64,000 nt of DNA from Sinorhizobium glycinis (GTDB lineage Bacteria; Pseudomonadota; Alphaproteobacteria; Rhizobiales; Rhizobiaceae): NCBI RefSeq assembly GCF_001651865.1, contig NZ_LPUX01000050.1, forward strand, positions 310,492 to 374,491, read 5' to 3'. The notes beneath the pieces were generated by a model, which saw only the letters and a program-made list of their open reading frames with translations, did not search any database and was not told where the DNA came from. The position numbers and the translations under genes were made by a program. Of this stretch, positions 10,963-20,011 are shown in pieces (the stretch's first letter is position 1; each line of letters begins with the position of its first letter).

Positions 10963-11863
10963 CGCGCTTCTCCGCCGATTCGTATCCGTGCAGCCGTGTG
11001 TGATGGCCGCAACCGCAGTCGGGATCGTGGTCGTGGACGTTCTCAGCCCCGTCATGGTGATGATGGCCATCGCCCGGAAAACAGCTCTCGGTAATGCTGC
11101 CGTCGGCATGCAGCACCCGGCCGTCCGGCAGGTGCGTGTGGTCGTGGTGGTGGCTGTAGACGGCGAGCGCTCCGGCGGCCCGCCGGCCGAAGAGCTTAAG
11201 ATATTCCGGGCTCTGGCTGACCGCCTGCGGCGTGCCGCGGCAGCAGACATGGCCGTTCAGGCAGACCACCGTATCGGTTTCCGCCATGACGATATGAAGA
11301 TCATGCGAGATCAGCAGGATGCCGCAGCCGGTGCGGTTGCGGATCTGCTTGATCAGTTCGTAGAGCGCGATTTCGCCGGAAAAGTCGACGCCCTGTACCG
11401 GCTCGTCGAGAACGAGCAGATCAGGCTTGCGGGCGATGGCGCGCGCCAGCAGCGCCCGCTGGAATTCGCCACCCGAAAGATGCTGCACCGCGGCCTTGGC
11501 CATATGCAGCATGCCGGTCGACGCCAGCGCCTCCTCGATCTCCCTACCCTTCAAGGGCCCGGTCAGTGTCATCAAGCGCTCGACGGTCAGCGGCAGCGTC
11601 CAGTCGACGGCAAGCTTCTGCGGCACGTAGCCGACCTTGAGTCCGGCAGCCCGCTCGACACTTCCTTCGTCGGGCTTCAGCACGCCGATCGCAGTCTTCG
11701 CGGTAGTCGATTTTCCCGAGCCGTTCGGGCCGATGAGGGTGACGATTTCGCCGCGGCTGATCGAAAACTCGACGCCGCGCACGAGCCACCGCCCATTGCG
11801 GCGCACCCCTGCATTCGTGAGGCTGACAAGGGGCGTGATGTCTGGCGATCGGATATTCAGCAT
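10955..11863 (-). CDS. znuC: zinc ABC transporter ATP-binding protein with His-rich tail
   Basis: ATPase subunit of the zinc importer, 302 residues from the ATG at 11863. Walker A GPNGSGKST (45-53), signature LSGGEFQR (129-136), Walker B LLVLDEP and H-loop SHD are intact. Residues about 237-292 form a His-rich extension (SHHHDHTH, GHHHHDG, HDHDPDCGCGHH) beyond the usual ATPase end near residue 250, perhaps a cytoplasmic zinc-binding or sensing segment (inference). The longer upstream frame runs into the divergent znuA gene and was rejected. A Zur-box-like palindrome lies 42 bases upstream. Confidence 0.95.
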   Translation of the reverse strand: MLNIRSPDITPLVSLTNAGVRRNGRWLVRGVEFSISRGEIVTLIGPNGSGKSTTAKTAIGVLKPDEGSVERAAGLKVGYVPQKLAVDWTLPLTVERLMTLTGPLKGREIEEALASTGMLHMAKAAVQHLSGGEFQRALLARAIARKPDLLVLDEPVQGVDFSGEIALYELIKQIRNRTGCGILLISHDLHIVMAETDTVVCLNGHVCCRGTPQAVSQSPEYLKLFGRRAAGALAVYSHHHDHTHLPDGRVLHADGSITESCFPGDGHHHHDGAENVHDHDPDCGCGHHTRLHGYESAEKRDA

Positions 11864-11904
11864 CGAAAAATTCCGTTTTGACGGTTGCCTCTGGCTATCG
11901 CACA

Positions 11905-11919
11905 CGTTATAGCATAACG
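11905..11919. promoter_or_regulatory. Zur-box-like operator 1 (znuC side)
   Basis: A perfect 6-3-6 palindrome (CGTTAT agc ATAACG) in the 148-bp divergent znuC/znuA promoter. AT-rich GTTAT...ATAAC dyads are the known style of alphaproteobacterial Zur sites. Zur itself is encoded in the adjacent operon. Confidence 0.75.
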
Positions 11920-11926
11920 CAATTGA

Positions 11927-11941
11927 TGTAATAACATTACA
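11927..11941. promoter_or_regulatory. Zur-box-like operator 2 (znuA side)
   Basis: A second perfect 6-3-6 palindrome (TGTAAT aac ATTACA), eight bases from the first and 70 bases before the znuA start. Two dyads of the same size in one divergent promoter suggest separate control of znuCB-zur and znuA. Confidence 0.7.
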
Positions 11942-12011
11942 CGGCAATGTCGCGCAACCTCGGCGGCGCGAATTCGCTGATACGCTTTGAACTGCAAGCT
12001 CGGAGAACCCG

Positions 12012-13028
12012 ATGAAATCGACGCCTGCCCTGCTCTTTGCATCCACGATCCTCCTGTCTTCGCCGGCTTTAGCCGAGCCTCCCAATGTGGTGGCCTCGAT
12101 CAAGCCGATCCATTCCCTCGTCGCGTCGATCATGCAGGGCATCGGCGAGCCCTCCCTGGTCGTCGAAGGAGCCGCCTCGCCGCACACCTACAATATGAAG
12201 CCATCGAACGCCGCCGCGCTGCAGGCGGCAAGGGTGGTGTTCTGGGTCGGCCCCGGTCTCGAAATCTTCCTTGAAAAGCCGCTCGAGGCCCTCGGCAGCG
12301 GCGCCAAGGTGGTCCAACTCAGCGAGGCGCCCGGCATCGAGAAGCTGCCGTTTCGCGAGGGCGGTGCCTTCGAACCGCACGAGGACGGCGATGAGCATGG
12401 CGAGGAAGAGCACGAGCACGGCGCCGAGGAAGCCAGCCACGAGGGGCACGATGCCGACACCCATGGCGCCGCAGCGGAAGAAGCCGAGCACGGTCACGGC
12501 GAAAGCGAATTCGACATGCATCTGTGGCTCGATCCGATGAACGCAAAGGCGATGGCCGCCCAGATCGAGAAGACGCTCACCGAAGCCGACCCCGCCAACG
12601 CCGCGGCCTACAAGGCCAATCTGGAGAAACTGAACCGAAGGCTCGATGGTCTGGACAAGAGCCTCGCCGGGACGGTGGCGCCGATCAAGGACAAGCCCTT
12701 CGTCGTCTTCCACGACGCCTACCAATATTTCGAGCATCGATACAAGGTGCGGGTCGCAGGCTCGATCACCGTCAGCCCGGAGGTGCTTCCGGGGGCCGAA
12801 CGGTTGTCCGAGATTCACGCCAAGATCGAGGATCTCGGCGCCACCTGCGTCTTCGCCGAACCGCAGTTCGAGCCGAAGCTGGTCAATGTCGTCATTGAGG
12901 GCACGCCGGCAAAATCCGGCACGCTCGACCCGGAGGCGGCCACCCTCGAGGGCGGTCCGGATCTCTACTTCCAACTGATGGAAAATATCGGCGCTTCGCT
13001 GAAGGACTGCCTGTCGTCGGCAAGCTGA
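12012..13028 (+). CDS. znuA: periplasmic zinc-binding protein
   Basis: Substrate-binding protein (cluster A-I) that captures Zn2+ in the periplasm for ZnuBC. The 338 residues begin with a Sec signal peptide (1-21, ending SPALA). Metal ligands are in place: the His in ASPHTYNMKP (about 58), the His in FDMHLWLDP, and the His in VVFHDAYQYF. Between the first two is a long acidic/His loop (about 119-165, with HEDGDEHGEEEHEHG and similar), characteristic of ZnuA rather than manganese-binding homologues. It is divergently transcribed from znuC, with Zur-box-like sites between. A RIME-like repeat lies 55 bases after its stop. Confidence 0.96.
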   Translation: MKSTPALLFASTILLSSPALAEPPNVVASIKPIHSLVASIMQGIGEPSLVVEGAASPHTYNMKPSNAAALQAARVVFWVGPGLEIFLEKPLEALGSGAKVVQLSEAPGIEKLPFREGGAFEPHEDGDEHGEEEHEHGAEEASHEGHDADTHGAAAEEAEHGHGESEFDMHLWLDPMNAKAMAAQIEKTLTEADPANAAAYKANLEKLNRRLDGLDKSLAGTVAPIKDKPFVVFHDAYQYFEHRYKVRVAGSITVSPEVLPGAERLSEIHAKIEDLGATCVFAEPQFEPKLVNVVIEGTPAKSGTLDPEAATLEGGPDLYFQLMENIGASLKDCLSSAS

Positions 13029-13083
13029 CGTCGTTCTCCTGTGGACTCCACCTTCAAACGTTGACGTGAAGGCGAGGACCATC

Positions 13084-13199
13084 CCCCTCATCCGGCCTGC
13101 CGGCCACCTTCTCCCCGCAAGCGGGGCGAAGGGGACTCGCGGCAAACGCCCTGCGTCCCCTCTCCCCGTTCTTACGGCGAGAGGGCTAGGGTGAGGGGC
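13084..13199. repeat. RIME-like palindromic element, copy 2
   Basis: About 116 bp, clearly homologous to the element at 4953-5059: same start (cccctcatccggcctgccgg), same end (gagggctagggtgaggggc), same two internal GC hairpins, with small indels. Like copy 1 it follows a plus-strand gene (znuA) and faces minus-strand sequence. Confidence 0.8.
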
Positions 13200-13217
13200 A
13201 AACTCCCGGTAGCTGAA

Positions 13218-13340
13218 TTAGCGGGCTAGGCTGACGATGACGCCGGTTGCCAGGCTGGTCAGCAGGAAGTCGTTGTCGACGCGGACCCATTGCTGGCAAC
13301 GCGGCGGCGGCCGCAGCCTGTAGGACCCTAGGATGCCCCT
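13218..13340 (-). pseudogene. C-terminal remnant of an RcnB-like periplasmic protein
   Basis: Read on the minus strand this encodes a fragment containing YRLRPPPRCQQWVRVDNDF followed by LLTSLATGVIVSLAR and a stop (13218). This matches the conserved C-terminal pattern of RcnB-family small periplasmic proteins (proline-rich turn, W-V-R-V-x-x-D, ATGVI). No start codon, signal peptide or upstream half is visible, so I call it a truncated remnant. Recognition is from memory of the family. Confidence 0.5.
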
Positions 13341-13423
13341 CCTGAACAGAATATGAAATGCGACATTACAATTGCGTAATGATAATAGGCATTTACAATC
13401 ATTTACTGCGAAGCTGTCTCAGA

Positions 13424-15049
13424 CTAAGCCGCAAGCATCTCATACCGAAACCGGTCGAAGTCCGCCGGCATACCGCTACCGGACGTGTCGAAGGCGAACA
13501 TGCCCGCAAAGGCGCCGGTGAAAGAGCCGTGCTCGCCGCGACCGCCCTCGTCCGAGACGACGCCCGCATCAAGCGCAGGCCCGATGGACGCCCATTCCTC
13601 CTCAGCCGTCGCGCGCCAGAAGAATTGGAGGTCATTGTTCTGGACCTCGATCGCCAGGTGAATCGGGCTCTCCGGAACCGCAACGCCGCTACCCGCAGGA
13701 TACTGCAGGCGCCCGTGCGGAAAATCGCCCGGGCATGAAAGGATGGTGACGACGCGGCCAAGCGTCTCGTGCCAGGTGACGCCGAGAGCATGAAACTTGT
13801 GGCGGTTATAGTAGTGCGTCAGCCCCGCGACCTGCTGGTAGGTGTGGGGTGCGAAGTCGACGACCGTCTCGGCACGGAATGAATGATGCTCCTGGCGCCT
13901 GGCGACAAGCGCCTGCTCGAACCAACTGCCGATGCTTTCACGGCCGAACAGGCGCAAGTGCCCTTCCCGCCTCTCCAGTGAAAAGATCCGCTCCGGCACC
14001 GGGGTACGCAGCCATTGAAACTCGGGCGCGAGCACCCCCTCGTCGAAATCCGTCTCGATAACGGCCGGCTGCGGCGCAGCGGTCGTCTCGGCCGGGGCTG
14101 GCACGCTTACCTCCGGGACCACGCCTCCGCTTTCCAGATAAAGCCAGCCGTCCTCGCGCCAGGCGCACTTCTGCAGCGCCGTCTCGCGGCCGAGCGTGCA
14201 GCGGCGATGCGGCGGCAGCGGCCGACCGCAAAGATGGGTGTGATAGGCCTGCCCATCCGGCGTCTCGACATATTGGCCGTGGCCGGCCCGCTGCAAGGCC
14301 GCTTCCGGATGATCCTTCGACGTGATGAGGTGGGTGTTCGGATGCATCTCATACGGGCCATCGATTGTCCGGGAGCGCGCCATGGTGACCGCGTGGTCGT
14401 AGCCCGTCCCGCCTTCGGCCGTGGTCAGGTAATACCAGCCGTCACGCTTGAAGAGATGCGGGCCTTCGACGAGACCGAGCGAACTGCCGGCGAAAATGGT
14501 CTTGACCGGGCCGACGAGCTTACGGGACCGCTCGTCCCACTCCTGCAGCAAGATGCCGTCGAAGGCCGGATGCTTCGGCGCGCCACCGAAACTCTCCGTG
14601 CGGTGGTTCCACCGCATGTTCAAGAACCACTTGCGGCCGTCGTCGTCGTGGAACAGCGATGGGTCGAATCCCGACGAATTGACATAGACCGGATCGGACC
14701 ACGTCGCCTCGACCGCTTCGGCCGTGACGATGTAGTTGTGCGCGTCCTTGAAGTTGCCGTCGAAGCGCTTGACGTCCGTATAGACGAGCCAGAACAGCCC
14801 GTCGCAATAGGAGAGGCACGGTGCCCATATCCCGCAACTGTCGGGGTTGCCGCGCATGTCGAGCTGGCTCGCCCGCTCCAGCGGCCGTCGGACGAGACGC
14901 CAGTTCACCAGATCGCGCGAGTGGTGGATCTGCACGCCCGGGTACCACTCGAAGGTGGATGTCGCGATGTAATAGTCGTCGCCGACGCGGCAGATCGACG
15001 GGTCGGGATTGAAGCCCGGCAGCACCGGATTGCGGATCATCGCGGCCAT
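13424..15049 (-). CDS. glycoside hydrolase family 43 beta-xylosidase / arabinofuranosidase
   Basis: A 541-residue cytoplasmic glycosidase with a five-blade beta-propeller at residues about 5-310. The GH43 triad can be placed: Asp16 in NPDPS (general base), Asp129 in GFDPSLF (pKa modulator) and Glu195 in GLVEGPH (acid). Residues about 330-540 form the C-terminal beta-sandwich seen in XynB-type enzymes. There is no signal peptide, so it would act on imported oligosaccharides. It follows the TRAP transporter genes on the same strand, with about 96 bases between, and could be the last gene of the glycan locus. The exact linkage (beta-1,4-xylosyl or alpha-L-arabinosyl) is not decidable. The start is ATG 15049; ATG 15040 is equally possible. 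Confidence 0.9.
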   Translation of the reverse strand: MAAMIRNPVLPGFNPDPSICRVGDDYYIATSTFEWYPGVQIHHSRDLVNWRLVRRPLERASQLDMRGNPDSCGIWAPCLSYCDGLFWLVYTDVKRFDGNFKDAHNYIVTAEAVEATWSDPVYVNSSGFDPSLFHDDDGRKWFLNMRWNHRTESFGGAPKHPAFDGILLQEWDERSRKLVGPVKTIFAGSSLGLVEGPHLFKRDGWYYLTTAEGGTGYDHAVTMARSRTIDGPYEMHPNTHLITSKDHPEAALQRAGHGQYVETPDGQAYHTHLCGRPLPPHRRCTLGRETALQKCAWREDGWLYLESGGVVPEVSVPAPAETTAAPQPAVIETDFDEGVLAPEFQWLRTPVPERIFSLERREGHLRLFGRESIGSWFEQALVARRQEHHSFRAETVVDFAPHTYQQVAGLTHYYNRHKFHALGVTWHETLGRVVTILSCPGDFPHGRLQYPAGSGVAVPESPIHLAIEVQNNDLQFFWRATAEEEWASIGPALDAGVVSDEGGRGEHGSFTGAFAGMFAFDTSGSGMPADFDRFRYEMLAA

Positions 15050-15145
15050 GAGAAAGCTCTCCGCTCATGCTGACTATCAGTCACGTGCAATATGGTCGTG
15101 GAGTAGACTGGCGGGAAGGACAAAGCCACCCCGCCACTTCAGCCG

Positions 15146-16594
15146 TCAGAACTTCGGTGGAGAATCGAGCCCGAAAGACGGCGGCGAATCAAGTCCGTTC
15201 TGCGTACCGCCGTCGGCACCCGGCACAAGACTCTTGATCGTATCGAGGTCCTGTACAACCTCCTTGTCGAGGAAGAAGGTTACCATTTCGGGGAAGGCGA
15301 TCAATAGGCCCACAAGGATAAGCTGCAGGCAGAGCCACGGGATCGCACCAAGATAGATGTCTCGCGTGCGGATCGTCCTGGGGGCTATGCCGCGCAGGTA
15401 GAAGAGCGCGAAGCCGAAGGGCGGATGCATGAAGCTCGTCTGCATGTTGGCGCAGATCATCACCCCGAACCAGATGAGGTCGATGCCGAGCGCCGTGGCG
15501 GCCGGTGCCAGCAGCGGTATGATGATGAAGGCGATCTCGAAGAAATCGAGGAAGAACGCCATGACGAACACGAAGATGTTCACGAAGATCAGGAAGCCGA
15601 CGACCCCACCCGGAAGCGAAGTCAGCATGCTCTCGATCCAATGACCGCCGCCAACGCCCTGGAATACAAGGCTGAACACTCGGGCGCCGAGCAGAATGAA
15701 GACGACCATTGCGGTGAGCCGCATGGTGATATCCATGCCCTGATAGACAAGGTTCCAGGTCAGCCGCCGGTTCATCCAGGCCAGGATGAAGGCGCCGACG
15801 ACACCCATTGCACCCGCCTCCGTGGGGGTCGCGAGCCCCATGAAGATCGTGCCGAGCACGACGAAGATCAGCGCCAGCGACGGCACCATGCCTCGGATGC
15901 ACTTCCTGTAGAGCGGCCAGCCGCGAAGCGTGCGGGCTTCCGGCGGCAGCGCCGGCACATGATCGGGCTTGAAGATACTGAGAAGGAAGACCCAGCCCAT
16001 GAAGAGCAGCACCTGGATGATACTGGCGCCGGTGGCGCCGATATACATGTCGCCCGGCGATCTCTGCAACTGGTCCGCCAGGACGATCAGCACCAGCGAG
16101 GGCGGAATGAGCTGCGTGATCGTGCCCGAAGCCGCTATGACGCCGGTGGCGTGGCGGACGTTGTAGCCGTATTTCGTCATGATCGGCAGCGAGATCAGCC
16201 CCATGGCGATCACCGAGGCAGCAACGGTGCCGGTGATCGCCCCGAGGATGGCGCCGACCAGGATAACGGCATAGGAGAGGCCGCCACGCACGCCGCCGAA
16301 GAGCTGGCCGAAGCCTTCAAGTAGGTCCTCCGCGAGCCCGCATCGCTCGAGAATGACGCCCATGAAGGTGAAGAACGGGATCGCCAGCAGGAGTTCGTTC
16401 GAGACCACCGAAAAGAGCTGGTAGGTCAGGTTGCCGAGGAAGTCGGGCGCGATCAGGCCGAGCTCGATCGCGATCAGTCCGAAGAACAGCCCGACAGCCG
16501 CCAGCGAGAAGGCCGCCGGATAGCCGATGACCATGAAGAAGATAAGCCCCACGAACATCAGGGGCGCGATATTGTGTACGAACCAGTCCATCAT
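15146..16594 (-). CDS. TRAP transporter large permease (DctM type)
   Basis: The 482-residue catalytic membrane subunit of a tripartite ATP-independent periplasmic transporter, driven by an ion gradient. At least twelve hydrophobic segments are visible, with conserved features such as GVILERCGLAEDLLEGFGQLF and the GAITGTVAASVIAMG re-entrant region. It overlaps the small permease gene by four bases (ATGA), so translation is coupled. The C-terminus carries two near-repeats (FGLDSPP) with low-complexity character. The substrate is set by the DctP partner encoded upstream. Confidence 0.93.
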   Translation of the reverse strand: MMDWFVHNIAPLMFVGLIFFMVIGYPAAFSLAAVGLFFGLIAIELGLIAPDFLGNLTYQLFSVVSNELLLAIPFFTFMGVILERCGLAEDLLEGFGQLFGGVRGGLSYAVILVGAILGAITGTVAASVIAMGLISLPIMTKYGYNVRHATGVIAASGTITQLIPPSLVLIVLADQLQRSPGDMYIGATGASIIQVLLFMGWVFLLSIFKPDHVPALPPEARTLRGWPLYRKCIRGMVPSLALIFVVLGTIFMGLATPTEAGAMGVVGAFILAWMNRRLTWNLVYQGMDITMRLTAMVVFILLGARVFSLVFQGVGGGHWIESMLTSLPGGVVGFLIFVNIFVFVMAFFLDFFEIAFIIIPLLAPAATALGIDLIWFGVMICANMQTSFMHPPFGFALFYLRGIAPRTIRTRDIYLGAIPWLCLQLILVGLLIAFPEMVTFFLDKEVVQDLDTIKSLVPGADGGTQNGLDSPPSFGLDSPPKF

Positions 16595-17199
16595 TGCAGC
16601 GGCTTCTCGTAGGCGAATTCACGGACATAGTTCGTGGTCAGCGCCAGGACGCATTTGATGATCTCAGCGACGCCCTGCAGGGCGACCAGACCGAAGCCGA
16701 CCGGAATGAGCAGCTTCACCGGCCAACGCGGCAGGCCGCCGGCATTGAGGGAACCTTCGTTGGTCACCCAGGACTGAACGAACCAGGGCCAGGTGAAGTA
16801 GATCATCAGTAGACACATGGGCAGCAGGAAAAGGATGCCGCCGAGCAGGTCGATCCAGGTGCGCGTGCGCTCGCTGACCCAGCCGTAGAACAGGTCGACC
16901 CGCACGTGCTCGTTCATCTTCAGCGCCCAGGGGCCGCCGAGCAGAACGATCGCCGCGAACATGTACCACTGCATTTCCGACAGCGTATTGGAGTTGTTGC
17001 GGTAGAGATCGAGCATGCCGCCGAAGATCTGCGCCCCGCCGTAATTGCGCTCCAGCCAGAGCAGCGTGTCGGTGCTGTAGCGAAAGATCGCATTGAAAGC
17101 GGAGACCAGCGAACAGAAGAGCACAAGGTAGATGGCGACGATGCCGATGCGCCTGCTCAAGCCGTCGATCACCGCGATGATTCGCAGTGCCAATTGCAA
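16591..17199 (-). CDS. TRAP transporter small permease (DctQ type)
   Basis: A 202-residue membrane protein with four hydrophobic segments, the small subunit that pairs with DctM. The start is TTG at 17199, preceded by a very strong gggagggg ribosome binding site at the right spacing; no better ATG exists before the first membrane segment. It overlaps the DctM gene by four bases and lies 184 bases after the substrate-binding protein gene, with a stable hairpin in that gap. Confidence 0.9.
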   Translation of the reverse strand: MQLALRIIAVIDGLSRRIGIVAIYLVLFCSLVSAFNAIFRYSTDTLLWLERNYGGAQIFGGMLDLYRNNSNTLSEMQWYMFAAIVLLGGPWALKMNEHVRVDLFYGWVSERTRTWIDLLGGILFLLPMCLLMIYFTWPWFVQSWVTNEGSLNAGGLPRWPVKLLIPVGFGLVALQGVAEIIKCVLALTTNYVREFAYEKPLQ

Positions 17200-17318
17200 T
17201 TTATTCCCCTCCCGTCCTTCGAACGGTGTGTTGAACCGGCTCTTGTTCTGGCGTGGCCGGGCTCAGATCACAATGTTCGGATCCAAGGGCTCCAAAACAT
17301 CGTTATTCACTTCCCAAA

Positions 17319-17344
17319 GGAAGGCGGGCGAAGACCCGCCTTCC
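17319..17344 (-). terminator. hairpin between dctP and dctQ (attenuator or 3' stabiliser)
   Basis: A perfect ten-base-pair stem (GGAAGGCGGG / CCCGCCTTCC) with a six-base loop, 40 bases after the dctP stop, followed on the minus strand only by ttt, so termination is probably partial. Such hairpins downstream of binding-protein genes commonly protect the 5' transcript and keep the binding protein in excess over the membrane subunits. Confidence 0.65.
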
Positions 17345-17383
17345 TACTTGTCCAGGTCAAGCCCCTGAGCGTCGGCTCTGGCG

Positions 17384-18502
<1,119 letters not shown>

Positions 18503-18785
18503 CTAGTTCCCGCCATGGCGGCTCGACGCGCAGTGTCGCGCGGCCGCCTGTTGAGCCCATTTTCCCAGCCCAATTCGGACCGTCGAAGGGCCTGTTCCTC
18601 CTCGTCTGCTGCCGTGCCAAACCTCAGGAAGAGCTTCGCAAATCGGACAACATCAACGCACCATACATAATAGCGAATGCATGTCCAGCGGCGGCATTGT
18701 GCCGCCACCCCCCTACTTTTGTACAGGATCCGAAAACCTACTTTGATTGCCCAAAATCGAGGCAAATCAAGGTATTCCGGTGCAA

Positions 18786-19814
18786 TCATCGCTCGGCCGA
18801 CGATGCCCAGAGATTGATATCCGCTTCGCGGGCATAGAGGTCGATCTCGGCCAGCTCCTCGGCCGTGAAGGTGTCGTTCTCGAGCGCCCTGACGCAATCG
18901 ACGATCTGCTCGGAACGGCTGGCGCCGATCAGCGCCGAGGTGATGCGGCCGCCGCGCAGGACCCAGGCAAGCGCCATCTGCGCCAGCGTCTGGCCGCGCC
19001 GCTCGGCGATAACGTTCAACTTGTGGATGTTGTCGGTAATCGCCGGACGAATGAAGTCCTTCTTGAGGAAATGGTTCTGCGCGGCACGGCTGTCCTCAGG
19101 AATACCGTTCAGGTACTTCGTCGTCAGCATGCCCTGGGCGAGCGGCGAGAAGACGATCGAGCCGATGCCGAGCTCTTCCAGCGTGTCGACGAGGCCGTCA
19201 TCCTCGATCCAGCGGTTGAGCATGGAATAGCTCGGCTGGTGAATGAGGCATGGAGTGCCTAGACCCTTGAGGATCGCTGCCGCCTCGCGGGTGCGCTGCG
19301 AATTATAGGAGGAGATGCCGACATAAAGCGCCCTTCCCGACCGGACGATATAATCGAGCGCGCCGCAGGTTTCCTCAAGCGGCGTGTCCGGATCGAAGCG
19401 GTGCGAATAGAAGATGTCGACGTAGTCGAGCCCCATGCGCTTCAGGCTCTGGTCGCAGGAGGCGATCAGATATTTGCGGCTGCCCCATTCGCCATAGGGA
19501 CCCGGCCACATGTCGTATCCCGCCTTGGAGGAGATGATGAGTTCGTCACGCAGGCCGGCGAATTCGGTCCTGAGGATTTCGCCGAAGGCGGTCTCGGCCG
19601 AACCGGGCGGCGGACCGTAATTGTTGGCGAGGTCGAAATGCGTGATGCCGAGGTCGAAGGCCGTCCGGCACATGTCCACCTTGCGCTCGTGCGGCGTGTC
19701 GCCGCCGAAATTGTGCCACAGCCCCAGCGAGATCGCCGGCAGCTTCAGGCCGCTCCGGCCGCAGCGGTTGTACTTCATCTTCTCGTATCGGTTTTCCGCC
19801 GGTTGCCAGGCCAT
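18786..19814 (-). CDS. aldo/keto reductase, YghZ/Gpr-like
   Basis: An NADPH-dependent (alpha/beta)8 oxidoreductase of 342 residues. The catalytic tetrad is visible: Asp and Tyr in HFDLANNYGPPPGSAE, Lys in IISSKAGYDMWPGPYG, His in FYSHRFDPDTPLEE. SSKAGYDMWPGPYG and the long NRWIEDDG region resemble L-glyceraldehyde-3-phosphate reductase YghZ (AKR14). The ATG at 19814 has a ggaaggaa site; the upstream part of the frame is repeat sequence. It belongs to the glycan operon and probably reduces a sugar-derived aldehyde or ketone. The dctP gene starts 292 bases downstream, so a new promoter there is possible. Confidence 0.9.
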   Translation of the reverse strand: MAWQPAENRYEKMKYNRCGRSGLKLPAISLGLWHNFGGDTPHERKVDMCRTAFDLGITHFDLANNYGPPPGSAETAFGEILRTEFAGLRDELIISSKAGYDMWPGPYGEWGSRKYLIASCDQSLKRMGLDYVDIFYSHRFDPDTPLEETCGALDYIVRSGRALYVGISSYNSQRTREAAAILKGLGTPCLIHQPSYSMLNRWIEDDGLVDTLEELGIGSIVFSPLAQGMLTTKYLNGIPEDSRAAQNHFLKKDFIRPAITDNIHKLNVIAERRGQTLAQMALAWVLRGGRITSALIGASRSEQIVDCVRALENDTFTAEELAEIDLYAREADINLWASSAER

Positions 19815-19852
19815 GTGCGATGTTCCTTCCGTTCGCTTCGGTGGCTTTGAAT

Positions 19853-20003
19853 ACCCCTCCCCAACCCCTCCCCACAAGAGGGAGGGGCAAGCCGTGCTCG
19901 CTGCGACGGCCTGCCGTTTTCAACGTCGCCCCTGGTTGAGAGGTCGAGATGAAGGCGAAACGGCGCGGCTCAGAAGCCCCTCCCCCTTGTGGGGAGGGGT
20001 TGC
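19853..20003. repeat. 150-bp palindromic element, family C copy 1
   Basis: The left end (acccctccccaacccctccc, then cacaagagggaggggc) and right end (gcccctcccccttgtgggga) are inverted repeats of each other, around a unique-looking centre. A second copy is at 54718-54904. It lies between the Gfo/Idh and aldo/keto reductase genes, inside what looks like one operon, ending nine bases before the Gfo/Idh stop codon. Confidence 0.8.
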
Positions 20004-20011
20004 CTTCACCC

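Noticed and set aside
10963-11250. N-terminal extension of ZnuB
   Set aside because: It overlaps the His-rich end of znuC in another frame and reads as Thr/Arg repeats; ATG 10962 begins the conserved permease.
11864-12187. N-terminal extension of ZnuC
   Set aside because: The longer frame runs through the divergent promoter into znuA; ATG 11863 gives the expected ATPase start.
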